This document shows positions 1 to 8,977 of a DNA stretch of 64,000 nt, in pieces. The position numbers were made by a program, and so were the translations under genes. Every line of letters begins with the position of its first letter. Positions within the stretch are counted from its first letter, which is position 1. The notes under the pieces were generated by a model. The model was not told the origin of the DNA, ran no database searches, and saw only the letters and a program-made list of their open reading frames with translations. Source of the DNA: Litoditis marina (lineage: Eukaryota; Nematoda; Chromadorea; Rhabditida; Rhabditidae); the NCBI GenBank assembly GCA_964036275.1, contig OZ038438.1, positions 15,855,720 to 15,919,719 of the forward strand. The letters run 5' to 3'.

Positions 1-560
1 TTTTTCTAGCTAATTCTATCCTGTTTTTGGTGTGTTTAATGCACTCTACAGTCTATATAATGTCCTAAATGCTACAATGATAGCTATTTATAGCGGTAAT
101 TTATTTAACGGCGTTACTGAGTCCGACTGGCATGGCTGTTGGCATTAGTGGTCATTCGATCGATGTATTTGTGTCACTGGGTGCGATGTGCCGTTTTTTT
201 GCCTTCCACCTCTGGTCGCGACAAGACACATCCACCACCTAGCACACACACCACCATTTGCACAAATGAGTCGTGTCAGACAAAAAGCAGTCTGGCTTAG
301 CGCACATCAAACCTTTCCCATCAGAAATGGCTAGATGGGTTTGGGGCACTTTCTGACCCGAGCAGCGCTGAAATCAAAAAATATATTATCTACTTTACCG
401 GGGAAAGTAGTAACTAGTAACCATAACGCTTTTATGATTAGACAAGGAAACATGATTCGTTTTCTTACCCAACTTTTTCACTTTTACGCGTGAGTCCGTA
501 TGGTAAATACCCGTACCGTGTTTCCGCCAAAGTGTTGAATGGTTTGCAGTCTGTTTCCAG
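1..560. other. Left-edge spacer, no gene seen
   Basis: I find no open frame with coding character on either strand. The stretch holds short AC-rich runs near 225-255. It ends with a pyrimidine-rich acceptor (551-560) that feeds the TMEM254-like gene. Promoter elements could be here, but no motif stands out. Confidence 0.5.
551..560 (+). promoter_or_regulatory. Probable spliced-leader acceptor of the TMEM254-like gene
   Basis: CTGTTTCCAG lies 18 nt before the ATG at 579, with no convincing upstream coding exon. In nematodes this arrangement usually marks the trans-splice site that adds a spliced leader. The assignment is inferred; an upstream non-coding exon is the alternative. Confidence 0.5.
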
Positions 561-578
561 TTGAAGGTGGACTTTACG

Positions 579-2041
579 ATGAAGGACTTCTACCGCAGCC
601 CCCATATCGCATTCTGGATTTCCATACCGTTTGGCCTCATTCTGACATTTGTGAGTTCATTATTGTTAAAATCAAAACTTTTCATAACGAAAACATCCAT
701 GAAAAATCACGGATTATGGTCAAATGTAGGAATAAACTATAATTAACTTTACAGATCATTGGGCTCGTAGAAGTGGTCTCAGATATTGTCTTGAACTGCT
801 AGGCAAACGTGCAATTGATTCGGTTAAATTGTTCCCACCCTGTTTCGTAACAAAATCATTGTTTTCGTTCACATAAAACTGAAGTCAAAGTTTGAAAAAA
901 AACTTCATAGGTTGCTATAGTCAGCGAACTTTGTATTCGATGTGAATTTCCATAATAACACCTTGATTCAACTATCAATATCACTGAACAATGTATAATG
1001 GAACTAATAATCGAACCATGGAACAAATAAGCAATATTTTCAATAAATATTGAGAAAAGGACGTTTTCTCTTCAGAACTGAGTTTTCCCTATGTGCTTGC
1101 AGTATTCCTGGCTGAACCCTTCAGTACTGAACACTCCGTTCCTACCACTGATTGGTCCCTTCGCGAGTTGGTTGGGTACTGAGCACAATGGTCTCATGGC
1201 TGCTATCTCTATCGGAGCATTGTTAGGTCATATCGGAGAGGCTATCTATGCTCACAATCTGTGCAAGAAGGCCAATCTAAGGTAACCACTTGCCTTTCAT
1301 ATTAGATTAGAACAACATAATCTTTATAGCTGGCAGGTAGTAACTTCCTGTTAAAGAACTTGATCTGGTTATTCAATTTTTTTTTGAAGTATAAAACAAG
1401 ATGTTCGTACTAACAGAACTTTTCGTTCCATACTCTGAGTAATTAACTTTCATCATGTTTGGTTTTGAAGTGGTTGTTTCACAATTTTGAAGGAACCTCT
1501 CCTCGCCTATGATTATCCACACCACCTCACAAAAGTCAAAATGAGAAACGAGTAGAACTATTTGACTATAAAGTGATGTAGAAGTGAATTTTTTTAGCAT
1601 AGCTTGTGACGTGAAGAGCTTATCGGTATACTTTAACATTTGTAGTTACCATATAACTCTTTCACCATAACCATACAACGCAGAAACCATCACGTTTATT
1701 GAGCTTTGAAGAGCAAATTGTACAATTAGGCAAAAAACGAGAAAACAATCTGTGATGTGGGATAATACAAAGACAACGTTTCGCAATTAAGGAGGAGTAG
1801 ATATTAATTGTTGTACATTCAATGGTGATCACACTTCAACACTAAGCGAGCTCGTTAGTCCTCAATCAGAAAGACCAGAGTCACGACCAAATAAAAAAAC
1901 TTCAGCAAATAAGAATAGACATAGTTCATATCCGCCAGTTTCAGTGGATCGTCAACTGCTATGTGGACCGTTCGAACATTCATTCTCGGATTTCCCTCTC
2001 TGAGTATTCTCATCAACTGGACCAAGAAAAATAGGTCGTGA
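579..2041 (+). CDS. TMEM254-like small membrane protein (DUF4499)
   Basis: Three exons, 579-650, 1103-1281 and 1945-2041, join in phase and give 115 residues, close to the usual 120 or so for TMEM254. The N-terminus has a first hydrophobic segment (about residues 9-24). A second block, GPFASWLG then a hydrophobic stretch ending HIGEAIYAHNLCKKANL, carries the family hallmark of a His-x-x-Glu-Ala-x-Tyr-Ala helix followed by a basic tail. The last exon gives WTVRTFILGFPSLSILI, matching the conserved C-terminal FGFPSL segment. TMEM254 is a multipass protein of unknown biochemical role. The start was chosen because the ATG follows an acceptor by 18 nt. The intron 1 model (452 bp) is the least certain part; an extra mini-exon near 756 is possible. 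An AATAAA lies 55 bp past the stop. Confidence 0.8.
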
Positions 2042-2096
2042 AGTACAGTTCAACTACAACACCAGTTTCCAATATACCTTTACAATAATGTTTGTG

Positions 2097-2102
2097 AATA
2101 AA
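2097..2102 (+). terminator. Polyadenylation signal of the TMEM254-like gene
   Basis: A canonical AATAAA sits 55 bp after the stop codon at 2041, and the flanking sequence is AT-rich. Placement fits a short nematode 3' UTR. Confidence 0.55.
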
Positions 2103-3278
2103 CTTATCGTTTTTGTTACGCGTGCAATAGACTGCAAAAAGTTTTCTTCGTAAGTTGATATTTTTCTTATAAATTTCATGAGTTACTGTTTTTTCATTAC
2201 AGGGATATGAGGTAAACTCAGAAATGGAAAATTATAGTATCGTGAAAGCCCACTATTCCAATTAATCCTATGTGACAGCCACATATCTCTCCATAACAGT
2301 GCCCAATTACGAGAACAACTTCACTTCAGTTTACTATCAACGTTTATTTTGTCTTACCTTGAAAATCTGCACTGAAGTAGTTTTTGGAAGTTTCAGCTCG
2401 ATAACAGATGAGTACGTAGCTTTTTCTGGATTTTTTTATTGGATAACAAAGCGAGCTGAACACGCTTAGGACCGTACCTCTCTAATGTACAATGCGTGTA
2501 GTTTTTAAAAAATGAAGAAGTTATGTATTCTGTTTCGAGTTAGGAGTTTTCCACCTTACATACAAAAAATATTTTAAAACACCGCTACGCTTACGAAATG
2601 ATTATGAACCGAAAATGAAGCCAACAAGATGTGGGTTACTGTAATGCAGAAATCAAAAATCCCCCACTGCTTCGTTGTTTTCATGATATATTCACAAATA
2701 TTTTTACTGTAATGCAGAATTCAAAAATCCCACACTGCTTCGTTGTTTTCATGATATATTCACAAATATTTTTTTATATGTGGTACTTTTGGCAATGTTT
2801 TGCATTGCGTTTGCTATTTTTAAAGACATTTGGTAATTTTGTACGTAGGCGAGGGCGAGCCGCATTTTGGAGGAAACGGAGCAAGATAAGAAGTTGAAAT
2901 ATAGTTGACTGCTTATTTTCAACGTTTACAAGGTTGTCTTAATCAGCTCAAACCTTCCAATTCAAGAGCAATTTTGATGTATGCCAAAAAACTCTCTTTC
3001 ATAATATAAGCTGTTTCTTCTTTAAGGTGATTTTGAACCTACGGAATATCGCGCGGAGCGCGAAGCGCTCTGCGTGAGTTGTCTTTGGTTTGGCCATTGC
3101 GGACTCGTTTTTTCCTTTTAATTAACAAAAATCTTCAAACATATTCTTTTTTTGAAAACTAAAAAGAGAGAACGTTAGAGAATCACGAATTGAACATTGT
3201 GTGAAAATTTCAGCCAAATCGGATTATTTTCGCCTGAGTTATGGTTTCGTGTCGTTGTTGAAAAGTTCCGCCGTAATT
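2103..3278. other. Spacer with a tandem duplication
   Basis: No gene is seen. Apart from the 68-bp tandem duplication at 2638-2773, the stretch is AT-rich. A short GC-rich palindromic patch (GCGCGGAGCGCGAAGCGC) lies near 3050-3070. Confidence 0.45.
2638..2773. repeat. Two-copy tandem repeat, 68-bp unit
   Basis: Units 2638-2705 and 2706-2773 are nearly identical, both starting ACTGTAATGCAGAA and ending ATTCACAAATATTTTT. They differ by single-base changes in the AATCAAAAATCCC segment. This looks like a recent local duplication with no coding content. Confidence 0.85.
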
Positions 3279-3475
3279 CGTCCCTCGTCCCTCGTCCCTC
3301 GTCCCTCGTCCCTCGTCCCTCGTCCCTCGTCCCTCGTCCCTCGTCCCTCGTCCCTCGTCCCTCGTCCCTCGTCCCTCGTCCCTCGTCCCTCGTCCCTCGT
3401 CCCTCGTCCCTCGTCCCTCGTCCCTCGTCCCTCGTCCCTCGTCCCTCGTCCCTCGTCCCTCGTCCCTCGTCCCTC
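3279..3475. repeat. Heptamer minisatellite (CGTCCCT)n, about 28 copies
   Basis: A 7-bp unit, CGTCCCT, repeats without visible interruption for about 197 bp. Because the unit is 7 bp and contains no stop in any frame, it is open in all six frames (Val-Pro-Arg-Pro-Ser-Ser-Leu periodicity on plus, Arg-Asp-Glu-Gly-Arg-Gly-Thr on minus). The long apparent ORFs here are artefacts of the repeat. The array is flanked by inverted versions of one sequence (AAATTTCAGCCAAAT at about 3205 and ATTTGGCTGAAATTT at about 3517). Confidence 0.95.
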
Positions 3476-3496
3476 ACGGAATTCTGTCCGCATCGT

Positions 3497-4042
3497 AGTG
3501 GAAAAACTACTGAACCAATTTGGCTGAAATTTGAAACATCCATTCTATGGCAAAAGTTAGCTCGTCGCGCCAAGTATGAAATGTATGTGTAATCTCTGGC
3601 GCCGAGCGCGGGCGCCAATAGGCGCCAAAAACGACTATTGGAAAAACTATCGAACCGATTTAGCTGAAATTTGAAACATGAGTTCTAATGCAAAATTTAG
3701 CCCGCCGCGCCAAATATGACTTGTATAGCTCCTCATTGGCGCCGGGCGCGGGCGCCAATAGGCGCCAAAAACCACTATTGGAAAAACTAACCGATTTAGC
3801 TGAAATTTGAAACATGAGTTATAATGCAGAAGTTAGCCCGTCGCGCCAAATATGAGATGGATACATCATCATTGGCGCCCGGCGCTGGCGCCAATAGGCG
3901 CCAAAAACCACTATTGGAAAAACTAACCGATTTAGCTGAAATTTGAAACATGAGTTATAATGCAGAAGTTAGCCCGTCGCGCCAAATATGAGATGGATAC
4001 ATCATCATTGGCGCCCGGCGCTGGCGCCAATAGGCGCCAAAA
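3497..4042. repeat. Satellite-like tandem array, about 130-140 bp unit with GGCGCC palindromes
   Basis: Four units share the same order: GGAAAAACTA, then GAACC.ATTT, GCTGAAATTTGAAACAT, a GTCGCGCCAA box, and a terminal block with repeated GGCGCC palindromes. The last two units (about 3770-4040) are almost identical, while the first is most diverged. Degenerate GGCGCC palindromes continue to about 4700 (for example near 4150, 4300, 4440 and 4570), so the array decays to the right. No protein is encoded. Confidence 0.85.
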
Positions 4043-4956
4043 ACGGCGAAACACTATTTATCATCAACTAAAATGTTGAACACTAATAGAAATTGAATAT
4101 TTTGGTGGAAAGTGTGAAAGTCTTTTTCCCAAACTGAAATTTTTCTTCTGGCGCTCGCACCAGGCGCCAGATGGCGCCAAAACCCAAACTCACGACAGCG
4201 TCAATGGAATTGTCTGAAATTCGGTACACTAAATAACTATCACATGGCAAGTATGATGCTCAATCTGAATATCAAGAAAAGTTCTGTTGGCACTGTGCGC
4301 TGGCGCCAATTGGCGCCAAAGTTGGAAAAATATTAGTTATCGTCAATCAAATTGTTTCAAGTTAACAGATATTGAATATTCCAATGTGAAATAAAGATCC
4401 ACAAATTCAAAATCGAATTTTATCGTCTGGCTCGGAACAGACGCCAAATGGCGCCAAAACAAAAACACACGAAACTGACAATTGAATAGTTTGAATATTG
4501 CTCCAATCAGTAATTGACACATGTAGTGTGTACTGGTAGCTCAAAAACCTAGAAAATTTCGTTTCGTCCTGGCGCCAGACGCGTGTGTCAATTGACGCAG
4601 GAATGAAAAAAAAGTTTCAACGAAGGTTTTTGATGTGGTATTGGAAATAATGGCTATATTGTAAGTGAGTTGGTGTCTCTAATTGTAGATTTGTCAATGG
4701 CGCCAATCCCCATCGCTTATCGCCGCTAAAAGCGGTGTACATGTCAATCGGAACGTTTAGCGTTTTTGTTCAGTTGTTGATAGTCACAGAGCCAGTAACC
4801 TGCGTTATATTAGAACATCAGCAATTTTATGGTCTGCATTCGGCTTCGTGCACACACAAAACTGAGATTTCCATAATAATATAATGAGTTCACAAGATCC
4901 ACTCTGTTAATAGGCAACATATGAAGTTGTAGGAGTACAACTAGCAAAAAAAGGAC
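4043..4956. other. Decayed satellite tail, no gene
   Basis: Diverged copies of the GGCGCC-bearing repeat spaced roughly every 130-150 bp can be followed to about 4700. After that the sequence is ordinary AT-rich spacer up to the inverted repeat at 4957. Confidence 0.5.
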
Positions 4957-5329
4957 AATTAGTAAAAAGTGGGGGAACCAACAAATGTGTGAGTTGTGTT
5001 TGGTTCGACCTCGATATCAGCAAAAAGTGAACGATACGAATTGCTGTGATACTGTAGCAGAAGTATTCTGCAAAAATAGAACAATACAAATGTTGCACAA
5101 TGGTTCACAACGCACGCATGTCGTCAAAGTACACATGAATTACCCTTCGGCAATTTCTGAAATATCATGCGGGCTTCGTGAACCATTGTGCAACATTTGT
5201 ATTGTTCTATTTTTGCAGAATACTTCTGCTACAGTATCACAGCAATTCGTATCGTTCACTTTTTGCTGATATCGAGGTCGAACCAAACACAACTCACACA
5301 TTTGTTGGTTCCCCCACTTTTTACTAATT
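4957..5329. repeat. Perfect 152-bp inverted repeat with 69-bp loop
   Basis: Left arm 4957-5108 and right arm 5178-5329 are reverse complements. I compared them base by base and found no mismatch. The spacer is 5109-5177. Transcribed from either strand it would fold into a 152-bp perfect duplex, a good Dicer substrate. It could be a foldback transposon or a recent inverted duplication; I see no transposase. The pair of identical small ORFs on opposite strands here are reflections of the repeat, not genes. Confidence 0.92.
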
Positions 5330-6635
5330 TTGATCTGATTTCTGAAACTTCCCCACAATTTTCGTTAAAACGGTTGAAATTGTGGGTATTGAATCAGATG
5401 GATGTTTGTGGTGATTTTTGTCTATCACACGTTGCTCATTCCTCGAAAATAAAATGGAAGGTTCCTTTGAACTGGAAGAGAACAATTTCAAACGTGTTCG
5501 TATCATGAATCGAAACTTCCTCAGTGAAGTAGGACCGATCCCGACGCGTCGGTCCTCTAAACTGCAATTGAATTATTGCGGTTCAAAGTACCGAAGCGCA
5601 TTTCCGACGTCGGAGAGTCGCTCAAAAATAATAGAGCACGTGCAAACGCAGACGAAGTAGCAAAGTGTCAACTTCAAGTTCAGTCCAGTCATAATCTGAT
5701 GCGTTCTCAGCAATGCAGCCATCATTGGGATGTGCACATGAAATTCTCATGGAAAGAAAGTTTGTAAGCGTATTATGAGCTAGCTATTCATGATCAACCA
5801 TCGCTGAAGCACGGCAAGTTTGTCAGATATGTTTTTGACATGACCTCAGATGCTGTTGCACGCATTGCTACCGTGCCACCACATGAACTATACCTATAAC
5901 AAATACCAGTATGAAATAGACATTCATGATTTTCCAGTATTTGTCTCTCTCACACTTCTAATTATGTCATTCTCTCCAAAAATTGGTTGCTCTTCTCAGT
6001 AAATCTTCTATGTGAACATATAAGCACGGTGACTCAGATTTGGTGAAACTAATCTTATCTTGCAAATCACGAATTGGAAACTCAATTTTCATAAATGTTT
6101 TCTGAAAGGTTCACGATTTTCACTTGATATTTTTATTCGAAAGCTAGTAGTCTTTCGGTAGCGATTCGATAGCAGTCGCGATCGCGATCACACGGCTACT
6201 GAACGACGGATACTCACAAAACTGGGAGAGGTAACTGAAATTCAAACTAATACTAAGTTTTAGCGAATTCTGATTACTTCGCCACTGAACCGCCAGTAGC
6301 GCTCCAATCGAACGGCTACTATAATATACTCCAATCGAACGGCTACGTCTTCGGGACTACTGGCGAATTCGACGAATCCATGATAGGGGCGAGTGTTTCC
6401 TTCAGTGATTGGGCTGAGAACCCAGACTTATAGGGAGATAACCGATCTTTGTTGTAGTTTGATCTCGATACGCGCACTAATTCCTCTAACTTCTCTCAAA
6501 AAACAATGGAATCAAAGTACAACACAATTGGATAGGGCAACAAACATATACGCCAGCTTGGCAAGAGCGAACCTCATGATCAAATGTTGATTTGCTGGTT
6601 TTTCTTCTCACGCTACGTGAAAATTTCGTCAAGTA
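5330..6635. other. Spacer with small uncertain ORFs
   Basis: No gene can be supported. A 69-codon frame from the ATG at 5451 to 5660 has mixed composition, but no splice context or recognised motif. A short hairpin (GGACCGA...TCGGTCC, near 5540-5563) and repeated CGGCTAC/CGAACGGCTAC words near 6190-6350 are present. The region looks like old repeat debris. Confidence 0.4.
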
Positions 6636-6830
6636 TAGTCGTCATTTTCCCCATAAAGACAGCAGAGGGTTCAATTGATTGAGCGATGCGGGACGAGCGG
6701 TCGTTGATTATCTGCCAGCAGTTGAGATAGTGTGTAGATCAGTGATACGCAGACGAACTGGCCGCTCGCCAAACCCCGTCCCATACAAAATCGATGGTAC
6801 GGTGTCCACAATGGTTTGACAAATCCTATA
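6636..6830 (+). repeat. Dispersed 195-bp repeat, copy 1
   Basis: This block, TAGTCGTCATTTTCCCC to GACAAATCCTATA, recurs in the same orientation at 41577-41771 with only scattered substitutions and equal length. Sharp ends on both copies suggest a mobile or segmentally duplicated unit. No coding capacity or terminal inverted repeats were seen. Confidence 0.9.
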
Positions 6831-7471
6831 GCGGTTTAGTAGAACTTGGTAGTAGCGGTTTAGTCGGAAGTTTACCCCTGTGAAACAAACAAGTGAGCTC
6901 AGCATGATGTGCAGCGCCATGTGTAGGTAAGGCGCGATGTTACTATTATGAAGAATGAAATCGGATAAGTGAATGCGTAGATGGAACTTGTTTTCGAGAG
7001 CACCACTCCTCTTAAATAACACTCTTGGTTTACTGGAGTGAAAAAAAAAACAAATTGAACGAACCACATTAAACACAACCCGCTGGTGGGTGTATTTTGT
7101 AAGAAAGCGGCTCGAGTAAGTTATAATAATTCATTCACAATCACAACTTAACCGTAATGAAAACACACAAAGCCAAAGTATATGATTAGAAACAGCTTAT
7201 AATCTAATTAAGCACCATATTGAATATAACCGGACTGTGTTATATAACATGTAGTGCATGCAAACTGTCAGATTTCTTAGATTTCATATCTACTAAAAGC
7301 GAATTCGATATTGCTCACCATAAACGTTTCATAACGACAAAGTTTTTAAGTTTTCTCCGGAAACGTTATATACATGATTGTCTGGGTCCATCTGCGGCGA
7401 GTAGTGATAAAATCTTTATTGAATCGCTTTAGTTTATCTTCCCGGTTTCGGTAATGTTTTTTGCTGAACCA
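6831..7471. other. Spacer, no gene seen
   Basis: AT-rich sequence. A minus-strand frame through 6708-7076 crosses the dispersed repeat and is not credible as a gene. Confidence 0.4.
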
Positions 7472-7803
7472 CGGCCAATTCTATAACCGGTTTTTGGTTT
7501 TTCATTTTAGGTTACCTGGCTGTAAGGTAACCTGAAAAAAGGGTTACCAAAAGCGATAAGGTTACCAAAAAAAACCCGAGAATTCACAAGAATATAGAAT
7601 TCACCCTAAACTACACTGAAAAACCGATAACATTTTAATTAAACTTCTCAATTTAGCGCAAAATTTGGGTTTGACAGTTTGTTTCAATGGTATTAGAATT
7701 TTGGTTTCAGGTTACTTGCACGTCACCTACCCAGGTCATCTGAGAAACGGTCATCGAAAACCGGTTAGCTTACGAAAAAACCGGTTAGATAAAGAATTGG
7801 CCG
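7472..7803. mobile_element. MITE-like element with about 25-bp terminal inverted repeats
   Basis: The left end CGGCCAATTCTATAACCGG and the right end CCGGTTAGATAAAGAATTGGCCG are imperfect reverse complements about 330 bp apart. Further internal inverted words (GGTTACCTGG, GGTAACC) lie inside. It has no transposase, so it is non-autonomous. Target-site duplication was not resolved. Confidence 0.7.
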
Positions 7804-8964
7804 CAAATAGTTACTCTACAGTCTGCCCCGAAGAGCGAACAACTTCATTGCCGAAATTAGTCATCCATCCGGGTCAGTAAGAGTTCTATTCAATATATGT
7901 TTCCATCAATGATTTTGTCCGTCCAGTGTAGTCAATGTTGAATTCAGTTGAAATTTATTGTAAATAACACAAGAATAGCTGTAAATAAAGTAGGAACCAA
8001 GTGTATTTTGGAAAAAAGCAGCGAATATTTCTGAAATAATTTATTGACTTTTCAAAGTTGTTTGCAAAGAAGAGCACTTAGTAGAGTTTGTATGATTTGA
8101 CAAAAACATTTTTATGAAACTGAACAGGTTTATTTGCATATTTGAAAGAATTCATAAAAGTCTTAATTCTAATTATTTTCTTTGAGCCAGTTCTTTTCCA
8201 AAATCTTTTATCTTTAATAGAACTTCTCATTTTCGTACAAGTTAATGTTTTTGGGTTGAACGAAATGGGGTTCGGTGCATAGATCAATCCGGTTTCGTTT
8301 CGATTTCCTATAACTTGCCTGTTCGTGCAATATAGGAAAGAATAATTTGTCATGCTGGTTTGCCTCTTCCATTTTTATTGTTGTTGTTTTTACTATCAAC
8401 TTCTTTGTTGGTTTTCCGCTGAAAAAATCGAAATATAAAACACTGAAAATTACGTTTCAAAGCAGGATTATACAGGAATTCCTTGTAGCGTTCATCATGG
8501 GTTAATTTGTGTTTAGCATAAATTATAACATGTAACACCAATCTGCCTTCATAATTCAGGACCATGACAAGCACAATAAACTCATAACGAACGCAGGTAC
8601 AGCAGAGCGATAACTTGAATACAGACTCGCAGGGGGCGCTCTAGGACCCATTTGGCGTCGACAACACGTCCACTGTCTCGGAGCCAGTACCGCGTACGCT
8701 TGAGTTTTAAATAAAATTTAGTGGTGAGTGAGAACACTTATAGTTTCGCATTTTTAGAGGTCTACGGGTCCTGGGTGAATTGACGAACATGATGTACATG
8801 GTCCAGCTCTCTCAAGGTGTTGAGTTTACCGGCACTGGCATTAAACTGGAATTGTAGATAGAGGGGGGGGGGGGACGTGCGCCGACCGAGCCATATGCCG
8901 GCTAATACGGCAAAAACAGCACAATTACGCAGAACCGTTTCAAATCGCTGGCTATAGAAAATTT
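7804..8964. other. Upstream region of the FAM21 gene
   Basis: No supported gene. An 11-base G run lies near 8862-8873. An out-of-frame ATG at about 8899 opens only a short frame that stops before the acceptor at 8974. Promoter sequence for FAM21 is expected here, but no defined element is visible. Confidence 0.4.
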
Positions 8965-8974
8965 ATGGTTTCAG
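8965..8974 (+). promoter_or_regulatory. Probable spliced-leader acceptor of FAM21
   Basis: TATGGTTTCAG ends at 8974, only 3 nt before the ATG at 8978. This spacing is typical of nematode trans-splice sites and fixes the start. It is inferred from sequence only. Confidence 0.55.
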
Positions 8975-8977
8975 TTC

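Noticed and set aside
3175..3618. Long overlapping ORFs on both strands (up to 147 codons)
   Set aside because: They are produced by the stop-free CGTCCCT heptamer array and have no independent coding signal.
3279..4042. CRISPR-like regular repeats
   Set aside because: The heptamer array has no spacers and the 130-bp satellite has no unique spacers between short repeats. The genome is eukaryotic.
4907..5508. Paired identical small ORFs on opposite strands
   Set aside because: They are mirror images from the 152-bp inverted repeat.
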